DNA from: Pseudorhodoferax sp047601025
GTDB taxonomy: Bacteria > Pseudomonadota > Gammaproteobacteria > Burkholderiales > Burkholderiaceae_C
Assembly (NCBI RefSeq): GCF_047601025.1
Contig: NZ_JASGJZ010000001.1
Location: 2,852,001 to 2,916,000, forward strand
Direction: 5' to 3'
DNA: 64,000 nucleotides
This document shows, in pieces, positions 34,036-42,285 of this stretch. Below the pieces are notes generated by a model that was given only the letters and a program-made list of their open reading frames with translations, did not search any database and was not told the DNA's origin. The translations under genes and the position numbers were made by a program. Numbering within the stretch: the first letter of the stretch is position 1; each line of letters opens with the position of its first letter.

Positions 34036-34791
34036 ATGAATCATTTGCCCCGTTGCTTCCCCCGCCTGCGGATTTCGTGGCGCGACGCCGTCCACGCGCT
34101 GCTGGCAGCTCTGCTCACCACGGCCTTGTCCACCGCACAGGCCGATCCGCCGATCTTCGTGCCCAGCGACGACCTGGCCACGGGCCTCATGCAGGGCGTG
34201 CTGGCCAGGCGCATGCTCCAGAAGGGGCAGAAGAAGCGACAAGAGGCGGGCAATGCGGCGTTCGTCGAAGGCGGCATGGACCATCGCGCCCGAACCATGA
34301 CCGTCGTGCCCGTCCGGGCCACGCCCCGCGCGCCACAGAAGCTGGCCCAGCACTACCCGCCCCAGCGCCGCGTCGAGGCGGTGCGGACTTTCCGCCAGTT
34401 GCTGGACGGCTACCACCAGGTCGAGGCGCGCATGGGCGTGCCCCGCGGCGACCTGGCTGGTGCGCTGGCCGCCTTCATCGCCGGCAACCTGATGGCCTAC
34501 CACGACCGCGACGTCCCCGACGCGTACTTCCCGGCCGTGGTCGAGCAATTGCGCCCCGCCGTCGTCGGCCAGCCCGGCTTTGCGCGCATCGGCACCGCCG
34601 AGAAGCAGGACGCCTACGAACAACTCGCCATACTGGGCACGTTCATGGCGCTCACCCGCCAGGCCCTGCGACGCCAGCCCGATGCGCAGATCCAGGCCCG
34701 CATGCGAGAAGCGGCGCGCGGCTACCTCGCGCAGTTGGGCGTCGACGCCGCCCGCACGGAGATGACTGCGCAGGGGGTGGTGCAGCGCTGA
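34036..34791 (+). CDS. Exported protein of unknown function (DUF6683-like)
   Basis: 251 aa with a signal peptide ('AVHALLAALLTTALSTAQA', cleavage near A/DPP). The mature part includes 'RRVEAVRTFRQLLDGYHQVEARMGVPRGDLAGALAAFIAGNLMAYHD', which recalls the DUF6683 family of secreted proteins; this is a from-memory match. AGGAG 6 bases before ATG 34036 supports the start. It stands alone between an IS remnant and the ECF cassette. Confidence 0.65.
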   Translation: MNHLPRCFPRLRISWRDAVHALLAALLTTALSTAQADPPIFVPSDDLATGLMQGVLARRMLQKGQKKRQEAGNAAFVEGGMDHRARTMTVVPVRATPRAPQKLAQHYPPQRRVEAVRTFRQLLDGYHQVEARMGVPRGDLAGALAAFIAGNLMAYHDRDVPDAYFPAVVEQLRPAVVGQPGFARIGTAEKQDAYEQLAILGTFMALTRQALRRQPDAQIQARMREAARGYLAQLGVDAARTEMTAQGVVQR

Positions 34792-35080
34792 GAAAGCGGC
34801 GCGGTGAATGCCCATCCCATCCGCTCAGGGTCGCCGGCCCCGCACGGAGGTTCGGTGAGCCACCGGGACGCTGAAGGAATGGCGCGCCAAGCAGACTGAC
34901 GGTGTGGAGGCGGATGTGACGAGGCCGACCAAGCGTGCAGGCCTTGCTGTGGCGGGGTGGGCCGCGTCCCATGGAATTTTTCCCGGGCCTCTGGAATAAA
35001 GCCAGGACCGCGAACGTCTGCTGCGATGACGGACCACAAATGGTCCTTCAAGTCCTGATCAATCTTCCCTTGGAGCCTCC
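34792..35080. other. Intergenic region carrying the ECF-cassette promoter
   Basis: 289 bp without a supported gene. It contains the promoter-like element described separately at 34993-35018 and the leader of the NTF2-like gene. Confidence 0.6.
34993..35018 (+). promoter_or_regulatory. Candidate ECF-sigma promoter
   Basis: GGAAT (34993-34997), 17-nt spacer, CGTC (35015-35018). This matches the general ECF pattern (GGAA-type -35, CGTC-type -10) and stands 63 bp before the first gene of a cassette that itself encodes an ECF sigma factor, suggesting autoregulation. Confidence 0.55.
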
Positions 35081-35518
35081 ATGCTGAAACGCCTGTTCCT
35101 TGTTTCCGTGGCCAGCGGCATGTCCCTGCTCGCCAGCGCCGTGCACGCCGCGGCTGCCGATGATGCCCGCAGCCATTTCCAGGCCATTGCCGCCGGCGAC
35201 GTCGACGCGGTGATGCGTGCCTATGCCGAGGGGGCCCAGCTCCAATGGGTGGGCGGGCCACTGGACGGCAGTTATTCCAGTGCCGATGCCATTCGCGGCG
35301 TCTGGACGAAGTTCGCGGGGTCGCAAGGCCCCCTCAGGCTCCAGGTCGGCGCGCTGGAGGAGTCGGCCAACCCCCAAGGGGCGACGGTATCGGCGAACGT
35401 GCTGTTCGAAGGCAAGGGCCGGATCCAGGTGCGCTACATCCTGACGTTCCGTGACGGCAGGATCGTCAACGAGATCTGGCAGATCGACCCCAAGCTCCCG
35501 GTACCCCAGACCCACTGA
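35081..35518 (+). CDS. Secreted SnoaL/NTF2-like protein
   Basis: 145 aa with a signal peptide ('LFLVSVASGMSLLASAVHAAA'). The mature 120 residues fit the NTF2-like fold ('HFQAIAAGDVDAVMRAYAEGAQLQWVGGPLDG', 'RYILTFRDGRIVNEIWQIDP'). Family members bind small ligands or are catalytically inert; no function can be assigned. It is the first gene of the cassette that continues with sigma factor (12-bp gap), anti-sigma factor and binding protein. Confidence 0.75.
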   Translation: MLKRLFLVSVASGMSLLASAVHAAAADDARSHFQAIAAGDVDAVMRAYAEGAQLQWVGGPLDGSYSSADAIRGVWTKFAGSQGPLRLQVGALEESANPQGATVSANVLFEGKGRIQVRYILTFRDGRIVNEIWQIDPKLPVPQTH

Positions 35519-35530
35519 GCCGCTCCACGC

Positions 35531-36037
35531 ATGAGCTTGCACGACGAGCACATCCTGCTGGCCTGGCTGCCACGGCTGAGGCGCTATGCGCGTGCGCTGA
35601 CCCGCCACCGGGAAGATGCGGATGACCTCGTCCAGGAGACGCTGGAGCGGGCCTGGTCCAAGGCGTCGCACTGGCCCCAAGTCTCCGACATGCGGGCCTG
35701 GCTGTTCAGCATCATGCACAACCTGTACATCGACAGGGTGCGACGACCGGGGGTGGCGACGGTCGAGTGGCAGGAGGGAGAGGACATCGTTGTCGCCGCG
35801 CCCTCCGCGGGTCACCCGGAGATGCTCGACCTGCAGGACGCGCTGTTGCATCTGAGCGCCGAACAGCGGGAGGTGGTGCTGCTGGTCGGGCTGGAGGGCA
35901 TGACGTATGCCGAAGTGGCGCTGACGCTGGGCATTCCCACGGGTACGGTGATGTCGCGGCTGGCACGCGGGCGCGAGCGCTTGCGCTCGCTGATGGAGGG
36001 AAGCGCACCGCCTGTACGCATGAAGGTCGTGAAGTGA
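35531..36037 (+). CDS. ECF-type RNA polymerase sigma factor
   Basis: 168 aa. Region 2 is visible in 'RLRRYARALTRHREDADDLVQETLERAW' and 'MRAWLFSIMHNLYIDRVR'; region 4 in 'LSAEQREVVLLVGLEGMTYAEVALTLGIPTGTVMSRLARGRERLRSL'. It directs RNA polymerase to alternative promoters. The anti-sigma gene follows after 9 bp, so the pair is likely co-expressed, with activity released by an unknown envelope signal. Confidence 0.93.
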   Translation: MSLHDEHILLAWLPRLRRYARALTRHREDADDLVQETLERAWSKASHWPQVSDMRAWLFSIMHNLYIDRVRRPGVATVEWQEGEDIVVAAPSAGHPEMLDLQDALLHLSAEQREVVLLVGLEGMTYAEVALTLGIPTGTVMSRLARGRERLRSLMEGSAPPVRMKVVK

Positions 36038-36046
36038 GCTGCTGCC

Positions 36047-36883
36047 ATGAAAACCTCTTCCCCCGTCACTGAAGCCGAGTTGCATGCGCTGGTGGACGGC
36101 CAGTTGGCCGAAGGCCGCGCGCGCGAGGTCGACGCCTATCTCGCCGCGCATCCGCACGAAGCGCACCGCGTGGCGGCGTGGCGGGCGCAGAACCGCGAGC
36201 TGCATGGGCTGTTCGACGGCGTGGCCGATGAGCCGATCCCGGCCGGGTTGTTGCGGGCGGCTCGTCCTGCTGCGCGCTGGACGACTTGGCGCCTGGTGGC
36301 CAGCGTCGCTCTGGTATGCGCCGGGGGCGTGCTGGGCTGGGGACTGCGCGGCGAACTTGCGGCTTCACGCCACCAATCGCCGACCGCCGCAAGGGGGGAG
36401 GCCGGCAACGCCAACGGCTTTGCGCAGCGGGCGGCGGTTGCCCATGCCGTCTTTGTGCCGGACCAGCGGCGCGCGGTGGAAATCGATGGCCTCCACGAGG
36501 ATCAGCTCGTCACCTGGCTGTCCAAGCGCATGGGGAGCCCCATGCATCCACCGCGCCTGCAAGCGCTCGGCTACACCCTGGAAGGTGGTCGCTTGCTGCC
36601 CGGTGGCGCAGGTCCCGTGGCGCAGTTCATGTACCGCGACTCCGTAGGAACGCGGCTCACCTTGTACGTTTCCAACGAAGTGCGAGCCGCCACGACGGCG
36701 GCTCGCAGCGAAGGGAATGCCGTGCCCGGCGAGACTGCGTTCCGGTTCGTGCGAGAGGGTGACGTCAATGTGTTCTATTGGATCGATGGCTCGTTCGGCT
36801 ATGCGCTTTCCTCCTTCTCGAGCCGGGCGGAACTGGGGCGTGTTTCCACCGAGGTCTATCGCCAGATCGGCAACGGCAGGTAG
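36047..36883 (+). CDS. Membrane anti-sigma factor
   Basis: 278 aa. The N-terminal cytoplasmic part ('EAELHALVDGQLAEGRAREVDAYLAAHPHEAHRVAAWRAQN') is the usual sigma-binding anti-sigma domain without the zinc-binding HxxxCxxC motif. One transmembrane helix is at about residues 83-103 ('LVASVALVCAGGVLGWGL'), and a periplasmic domain of about 170 residues follows. Gene order sigma then anti-sigma and the topology support control of the adjacent ECF factor. Confidence 0.88.
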   Translation: MKTSSPVTEAELHALVDGQLAEGRAREVDAYLAAHPHEAHRVAAWRAQNRELHGLFDGVADEPIPAGLLRAARPAARWTTWRLVASVALVCAGGVLGWGLRGELAASRHQSPTAARGEAGNANGFAQRAAVAHAVFVPDQRRAVEIDGLHEDQLVTWLSKRMGSPMHPPRLQALGYTLEGGRLLPGGAGPVAQFMYRDSVGTRLTLYVSNEVRAATTAARSEGNAVPGETAFRFVREGDVNVFYWIDGSFGYALSSFSSRAELGRVSTEVYRQIGNGR

Positions 36884-36933
36884 TGGCCTGAACCTGCTTT
36901 TCTCTTTTCCTCTTCTTCTTGCGGAGCACATCC

Positions 36934-37740
36934 ATGTGCAGTTTCAGAATGTCCACGAGGGTCTCGCCCCTTCGTCTGGTGGCCGCCATCGCGCTGACCG
37001 CGGCAGCGCTGACCGCGGCGGCGAACGAGCCGGTGACGATCAATGTCTATGGTCCGGGCGGACCGGCCCCTGCCATGCAGGAGGCCGCCCAGGCGTACGG
37101 CGCGGCCAGTGGTGTCCGTGTCGAGGTGGTGGCCGGACCGACTCCGCAGTGGGTGGAGAAGGCCAAAGCGGACGCCGACGTCGTGTTCAGCGGTGCCGAG
37201 AACATGATGAGCGACTTTGCCAAGGCGCTTCCGGGTGCCTTCGACCTGCGTGAGGCCGAACCGCTCTACCTGCGTCCGGTGGCGATCCTGGTGCGCCCAG
37301 GCAATCCCAAGGGGATCCAGGGCTTCCACGACCTACTGAAACCGGGCATCAAAATCCTGGCCGTTGCCGGCGCCGGCCAGACAGGGCTGTGGGAAGACGT
37401 CGCAGGCCGGACGGGAGACATCGATATCGTGAAGGCGTTCCGGCGCAACCTGGTATTGCCGGAGGCGGCCAACAGCGCGTTGGCGCGCCGGCAATGGACC
37501 GAGCGGCCCGAGATCGATGCCTGGCTGATCTGGAATATCTGGCAGGTTGCCAATCCCGGCCTGGCGCAGGTCGTGCCCGTGGAGGAGCCGTATCGCATCT
37601 ATCGAGACGCCGGAGTGGTATTGACCGCCAAAGGCAAGAATGTTGAGGCAGCACGCGGTTTCGTCGCCTACCTGAAATCCGAAGAGGGTCGGCGTGTCTT
37701 CGCCAAGTGGGGGTGGCATACGCAACCCGGTACTCGGTAG
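36934..37740 (+). CDS. Periplasmic ModA-like substrate-binding protein
   Basis: 268 aa with a signal peptide ('LVAAIALTAAALTAAANE') and a type-II binding-protein fold ('TINVYGPGGPAPAMQEAAQAYG', 'ADVVFSGAENMMSDFAKALPG', 'LRPVAILVRPGNPKGIQGFHDLL', 'GFVAYLKSEEGRRVFAKWGW'). It resembles the ModA/accessory-colonisation-factor group; the ligand is unknown. ATG 36934 has GCGGAG 8 bases upstream. It is the last gene of the ECF cassette; 50 bp separate it from the anti-sigma gene. Confidence 0.8.
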   Translation: MCSFRMSTRVSPLRLVAAIALTAAALTAAANEPVTINVYGPGGPAPAMQEAAQAYGAASGVRVEVVAGPTPQWVEKAKADADVVFSGAENMMSDFAKALPGAFDLREAEPLYLRPVAILVRPGNPKGIQGFHDLLKPGIKILAVAGAGQTGLWEDVAGRTGDIDIVKAFRRNLVLPEAANSALARRQWTERPEIDAWLIWNIWQVANPGLAQVVPVEEPYRIYRDAGVVLTAKGKNVEAARGFVAYLKSEEGRRVFAKWGWHTQPGTR

Positions 37741-37941
37741 CTTTGCCTCGGCTGGTCTTCTAGCCGCAGCGGCGGTGTGGCGGCGACGCCGGATCTCACG
37801 ACTTCCTCGGCTTGCTGGCGGCCATTCTTCGTCGCGCCGGACCCCGCTCACGCCGCGGTCCTGTCCGTCAGAACAGGCTGTGCCAGCCTGAAGCAGCCCC
37901 GGTTTGACGAGCACCTTACGCTGTAGAACAAGGAGTCCGAG

Positions 37942-38219
37942 ATGGGCAAGACAAGGTCGCCGTATCCGGCGCAGTTTCGAGAATAGATGGCAGAGCTGGT
38001 GCGAGCCGGCAGGACCCTGGCGGAGCTGGCGCGCGAGTTCGATGTGAGCGCGCAGACCATCGCCAACTGGGTCGGTGCTGCCGGTGCACGGGCATCTTCT
38101 GGGCAGGCGGGCGGCAGGGCTCTGAACGGGAGAGAACGCGAGGAACTCGCAAGGCTGCGCCGGCAGCTGTCACGTCAAGGCCAGATGGAGCGCAACATTC
38201 TGGCAAAGGTTCCGACCTG
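37942..38219 (+). pseudogene. IS3-family OrfA (transposase helix-turn-helix subunit), nonsense mutation and truncated
   Basis: Begins at ATG 37942 (MGKTRSPYPAQFRE). A TAG at 37984-37986 stands where relatives have Gln. Downstream the frame continues with 'MAELVRAGRTLAELAREFDVSAQTIANWV' and a coiled-coil 'LRRQLSRQGQMERNILAK'. Homology stops at about 38217, where an IS30 terminal repeat begins. OrfB is absent, so the element is dead. Confidence 0.8.
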
Positions 38220-38222
38220 GTT

Positions 38223-38250
38223 GGTGGATTCAACCGGTCGTCGCAACACC
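38223..38250 (+). repeat. IS30 terminal inverted repeat, left copy
   Basis: 28 bases beginning GGTGGATTCAACCGGTCGTC, exactly the reverse complement of 40422-40449. It abuts the truncated IS3 OrfA. Confidence 0.95.
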
Positions 38251-38277
38251 GGGTTACGCGGCGGAATTAAGTAGTCG

Positions 38278-38946
38278 TTCAGCGCCTCCGCCGGAGTCCT
38301 CCAGTCCAACGTTTTGCGTGGCCTGTTGCTCAAGGCGTTGGCCACAGCTTGAAGTTCGCGCACGTCCCACCGAGACAGATCAGTGCCTTTGGGGAAGTAC
38401 TGGCGCAGCAGGCCGTTGGTGCTCCCATTCGTACCGCGCTGCCAGGGGCTGTGTGGATCGGCAAAGAAGACCTTCACGCCCGATTCGATGGTGAACCGAG
38501 CATGATCGGACAACTCCTTTCCGTGGTCCCAGGTCAGCGACCGCCACAGTTGCGCAGGCAGCGTGGTCACTGTTTGCTTGAGCGCATTGGCCATGGCTTG
38601 CTGCGCCCAATGAGCGGCGCCTGCCGTGGACCGGTGACTTCTTTGCCTTGGATGTCATGCAGCTTGCCCTCCAAGCGGTCCTGGACATCGCGCCGCAGCC
38701 GCGCGTTGGTGACCAGCTTGGCTGGCTTTGGCCGCCTGGCCACAAGCTCGGCCTTCCACTGCGCAACCGATGCCCGATAGTCGAGCTTGCCACTGCGTGT
38801 CGCGGCATTGCGCGTCAGCTCTCGCGAGACAGTCGAGGGGCTTCGTCCCAGACGGCGAGCTATCTCCCTCACACTGATATCCTGGGCTCGCAGCAAGGCA
38901 ATCTCCTCTCGCTCTGCGAGTTGATGTCCCAGGAAGTGGTGTAAGT
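38278..38946 (-). pseudogene. IS30-family transposase, internally deleted
   Basis: The N-terminal DNA-binding segment ends at about 38605 after 'GKEVTGPRQAP'. The C-terminal segment, in a different frame, resumes at 'ANALKQTVTTLPAQLWRSLTWDHGKELSDH'. Roughly 150-170 residues of the catalytic core usual for this family are missing and the join is out of frame, so no active transposase can be made. Confidence 0.8.
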
Positions 38947-38952
38947 CTTGAT

Positions 38953-39013
38953 CGCGCGGCAGGCCGCGCAGGGTGGAGCCCGTAGGGCGTAACCCGCAGC
39001 GGCCTGCCGCGCG
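38953..39013. repeat. 15-bp inverted repeat with 31-nt spacer
   Basis: CGCGCGGCAGGCCGC (38953-38967) and its exact complement GCGGCCTGCCGCGCG (38999-39013). It lies at the IS30/IS256 boundary and could form a strong hairpin; it may be an IS256 end structure or a REP-like element. Confidence 0.6.
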
Positions 39014-39101
39014 GCGGCCGCTCCTTGTGGGGTGGCCATCGTGATCCCGGATAGGGTTGAGGTGCGAATACCAACCTTGATCCTTGCGAAGGGAAATCAC
39101 G

Positions 39102-40299
39102 ATGACCAACGCCACTATGGCATTGACCGAGCTTGCCGAGAAGGGAGCGGACATCGACGTGCTGCGCCAGATGGTGCAATTCATGGCCCAGCGGCTGATG
39201 GAGCTGGACGTCGAGGGGCGCTGCGGCGCCGGCTACGACGAAAAAAGTGCCGAGCGGCTGAACAGCCGCAACGGCTACCGCGAACGGGTGTGGGACACGC
39301 GCGCCGGTTCGGTGGAGCTGAAGATCCCCAAGCTGCGCCAGGGCAGCTACTTTCCCGAGTTCCTGGAGCCGCGGCGCACGGCCGAGAAGGCGCTGACCGC
39401 CGTGATCCAGGAGGCCTACGTGCAGGGCATCTCCACCCGCTCGGTGGACGAGCTGGTCAAGTCGCTGGGCATGAGTGGCGTCTCCAAGAGCCAAGTCAGC
39501 CGGCTGTGCGGCGAACTGGACGAGCGGGTCAACGCCTTCCTGGGGCGCCAGATCGAGGGCGACTGGCCCTACCTGTGGGTGGATGCGACCTACGTGAAGA
39601 CGCGCGAGGCCGGGCGCATCGTCAGCGTGGCGGTGATAGTGGCCGTGGGCGTGAACACCGACGGGCAGCGCGAGGTGTTGGGGCTGAAAGTCGGCGCCTC
39701 GGAAGCCGAGCCGTTCTGGACCGAGCGCCTAGCGCAGCCTGAACCGGCGCGGCCTGCGCGGGGTCAAGCTGGTGATCAGCGACAGCCACGAGGGCATCAA
39801 GGCGGCCGCCTCCAAGGTCCTGAAGGCCACCTGGCAGCGCTGCCGCGTGCACTTCATGCGCAACGCGCTGGCGCACGCCGGCAAGACCCAGCGGCGTATG
39901 GTCTCTGCGGCCATCGGCACGGTGTTCGTGCAGGAGTCGGCCGAGGCGGCGCGCACGCAATGGAGATCGGTGGCCGGCCAGCTCAGGGACAAGTTCCCCA
40001 AGCTCAGTGCCGTGATGGACGAGGCGGAGAACGACGTGCTGGCCTTCATGACCTTCCCGCGGGCGCACTGGACGCAGATCTACAGCACCAACCCGCTGGA
40101 GCGGCTGAACGCGCAGATCAAGCGGCGTACCAACGTCGTGGGCATCTTCCCCAACGACGCGTCCATCGTGCGCCTGGTCGGCGCCATGATGCTCGAGCAG
40201 AACGACGAGTGGTCGCTCAACCGGCGCTACATGCAGCTTGAAGGCCTGCAGGCCCTGAGCGACACTGCCCCCACTCGGCTGTCCGCTGTGGCTCGCTGA
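39102..40299 (+). pseudogene. IS256-family (mutator-type) transposase with one frameshift
   Basis: About 398 codons. Part one (39102 to about 39735): 'MALTELAEKGADIDVLRQMVQFMAQRLMELDVEGRCGAGYDEKS', 'RNGYRERVWDTRAGSVELKIPKLRQGSYFPEFLEPRR', 'WVDATYVKTREAGR' with the first catalytic Asp. Part two (about 39736-40299), in another frame: 'LVISDSHEGIKAA', 'CRVHFMRN', 'IYSTNPLERLNAQIKRRTNVVGIFPN' with the catalytic Glu. One extra base near 39730 (CCTAGCGC) breaks the frame; IS256 transposases are normally a single frame, so this copy is inactive. GGGA upstream of ATG 39102 is its ribosome site. Confidence 0.88.
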
Positions 40300-40621
40300 G
40301 TACCGTGCATCTCAGCCTGTCCGGGCTGTGGACCTACACCACGGAATGGGACGCGACCACCACGCCCCGTCAGCTTTTGCATCCGCCCGCAGGTCGGCCC
40401 ATAGAAACCTCCTTGATTGAAGGTGTTGCGACGACCGGTTGAATCCACCCAATGCACGACATTCCCGACCATTGCAACTCGCCACCATGTTGAAAACACC
40501 ATGGTCAACCTCACGCGGGACGCCATCGTGCTGGAGGGAGATGCATCGAGGAAACGCACCCATTTCCACTCGCGCCGGCAGCCATCCTGGCGGATGGTCT
40601 GGAAATCTGGAAAGCCGGTTC
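40300..40621. other. IS30 5' remnant and spacer
   Basis: 40312-40400 encodes (minus strand) the start of the IS30 transposase; 40422-40449 is its terminal repeat. From 40450 to 40621 no gene or repeat is recognised. Confidence 0.5.
40422..40449 (+). repeat. IS30 terminal inverted repeat, right copy
   Basis: 28 bases beginning GGTGTTGCGACGACCGGTTG, exactly the reverse complement of 38223-38250; marks the outer end of the interrupted IS30 element. Confidence 0.95.
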
Positions 40622-41473
40622 TTATCGGTCCGGAGGCGTGGGCAGGCCACGCGCATAATCGAGCAGGTCGCCCGGATAGAAGTTCTTGTCGCGATAGCTG
40701 CTGTCGGTGATTTGCAGAACACGGGTCACCGCGGCGGCTTCGAAGCTCCACAGGCCTAAATAGCTGTGCTCGCGGCCTTTCTTGTGCGATTCGTAGTAGG
40801 GTTCGCGGCGGCTGGCGGTGTACCACTCGTCCAGGTACTTCGACATGAGCGCGGGGCGCTGGTCGGGTGAGGAGTCGAAGACCTCGAGGAGCATGGAATA
40901 CGGCAGGTGGCGGGTGCAGGTGGCGGGCGGCGGCGCGCGGCCCGGAACGAAGGGGGCGACAAGCCGCTCAAGAAGACCATCGAGTGGCTGGTTGCCGTAG
41001 TCCCAGATGGCGCACAAGCGAGCAAGCGCATCGACATGCCCGAGCAAGATTGCGAAGCTGGTCATGCGTATCGCATCCCAGTAGCCGGAATCGCCGAGCG
41101 TCATGTGCGCAATGACGTAATTCGACGAAGGGCTTTGATGAAACGCCTCATGAAAGTACGCGTATTCCTCCCAAAATGCCAATGCACTTGGATACCAGCT
41201 GCGCATTTCGCTGGGCGACGCACCGGAAGAGTATTGAAGGTGCAGATACGAAACCGTATCCCACGCCATTGCACCAAGTCCCCCTGAGACGGCAGCGAGC
41301 GATTGTCCTCCATCGCTAGGCACGACGTACTGCTCGAAAGGCCGTTCATCATGGAAATCAAACGCCTCCAGGAAGCGGTCCATCTGATCGCGATAGACGC
41401 TATACGTCACTGATACATCCCGCCTGTCAGACAGGAATTCCTTCTCGGGTTTTGCTACGCCGAAACCATGCAT
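40622..41473 (-). CDS. PoNi-type immunity protein (DUF1910/DUF1911)
   Basis: 283 aa from ATG 41473 (MHGFGVAKPEK). The N-terminal half has the DUF1910 pattern ('YRDQMDRFLEAFDFHDERPFEQ', 'LHLQYSSGASPSEMRSWYPSALAFWEEY'). The C-terminal half has DUF1911 marks ('ALMSKYLDEWYTASRREPYYESHKKGREHSYLGLWSFEAAAVTRVLQITDSSYRDKNFYPGDLLDYARG' region, positions about 210-277). Family knowledge: PoNi proteins neutralise PoNe DNase effectors of type VI secretion. No intact PoNe nuclease gene is present in the window. Base composition is lower in GC than the flanking core, indicating acquisition. It is the last gene of a short minus-strand group interrupted by an IS5 fragment. Confidence 0.78.
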   Translation of the reverse strand: MHGFGVAKPEKEFLSDRRDVSVTYSVYRDQMDRFLEAFDFHDERPFEQYVVPSDGGQSLAAVSGGLGAMAWDTVSYLHLQYSSGASPSEMRSWYPSALAFWEEYAYFHEAFHQSPSSNYVIAHMTLGDSGYWDAIRMTSFAILLGHVDALARLCAIWDYGNQPLDGLLERLVAPFVPGRAPPPATCTRHLPYSMLLEVFDSSPDQRPALMSKYLDEWYTASRREPYYESHKKGREHSYLGLWSFEAAAVTRVLQITDSSYRDKNFYPGDLLDYARGLPTPPDR

Positions 41474-41556
41474 ATTTCTTATCCTTTCGCACGTCGCCAG
41501 ACCGAATATCGATTGGCAATCCGCCGGTTGTTGCGAGCCTGGAACGCCGTGATGGC

Positions 41557-41841
41557 CTATTTGCACTTTACCTGCGGATGCACCCGCAACCATCGCAAGG
41601 CCTCGTGCTGCGCATGCTTGCGAGCTGCCAGGAAGTAACAGTGCCAGGCATGCTCGATTGCCAGGTTGGTATAGGGCTTGCCTGCCTCGATCATCTGCGC
41701 GGGGCTGTCGTTGGACATCCGCCAATAGGCGTTGAAAGCATCGCGCGGGCGGGACGGGTGCTTCGGGGTACCCTTGTCCAGCAATTCCGCCCAGGCCTGC
41801 TGCGCCGGCGGCGTCAGGTGACTCGGATAGTCAAGATTCAA
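41557..41841 (-). CDS. Small protein of unknown function next to PoNi gene
   Basis: 94 aa starting at a TTG (41841), 6 bp after the stop of the upstream truncated gene. Soluble and Trp/His-rich ('RPRDAFNAYWRMSNDSPAQMIEAGKPYTNLAIEHAWHCYFLAARKHAQHEALRWLR'). Not recognised. Its position between a truncated gene and the PoNi gene suggests part of an effector/immunity group. The start codon is uncertain. Confidence 0.45.
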   Translation of the reverse strand: MNLDYPSHLTPPAQQAWAELLDKGTPKHPSRPRDAFNAYWRMSNDSPAQMIEAGKPYTNLAIEHAWHCYFLAARKHAQHEALRWLRVHPQVKCK

Positions 41842-41847
41842 GTCGAC

Positions 41848-42285
41848 TCACTTGTTCGTTGTTGGAAACAGGCGGCCCAGCCATTCGTAGGCCCGGTCGC
41901 GGTCAGCTGCAACGCCTTCGCAACCGCGATAGTAGGCTAGGCCAATGGTGCTCTGGAACTCGCGGAACAGGTGCAGTCGTGTCACGCGGCTCATCTTTTG
42001 GCGTGCGGATTCGGCTGGAAAAGCTTCCGCGTGATCGATCAGTTGGCGCAACGCGGCCGGGCAGTCTGCAGTCAGTCCGTGACCGCCCGGCATCGGTCGC
42101 ACCGCCGCCCTCAGAACGGCCTGTTCACGCAGCTGCGCCGGGCTCCCATAGCCCGATGACAACGCAAGGGTATGAAAGGCCGGTGACGCGATCAGATCGG
42201 CCAGCTGCGTGTACCAGTGCACGGCGACAGACCAGCCGTTTAGGCCGGCATCCTTGGCCTGCGATTTATCGGCAATAGGCTCGGC
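41848..42285 (-). pseudogene. 3' fragment of an unidentified gene truncated by an IS5 remnant
   Basis: About 145 residues ending 'AYYRGCEGVAADRDRAYEWLGRLFPTTNK'. The tail resembles a Sel1-like repeat (GxGV..D...AYEWL). Upstream the frame runs straight into the IS5 transposase fragment at about 42285, so the native start is lost. It is oriented with, and adjacent to, the 94-aa gene and the PoNi gene. Confidence 0.5.

Larger units (their letters stand above)
38223..40449 (-). mobile_element. IS30-family element, internally deleted and split by an IS256-family insertion
   Basis: Bounded by perfect 28-bp inverted repeats (38223-38250 and 40422-40449). Between them, on the minus strand, are the transposase N-terminus (about 40400-40312: 'MGRPAG', then 'RMQKLTGR' after a frame slip), a 1.35-kb IS256-type insertion, the helix-turn-helix part (38946-38605: 'LAEREEIALLRAQDISVREIARRLGRSPSTVSREL') and the C-terminal catalytic part (38600-38278: 'FADPHSPWQRGTNG', 'RQYFPKGTDLSRW'). 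The middle of the catalytic domain is missing. Confidence 0.8.

Noticed and set aside
39102..40299. Programmed frameshifting as the explanation for the two-part IS256 transposase
   Set aside because: IS256-type transposases are made from one frame, and no slippery heptamer is seen at the break; a simple insertion is more likely.
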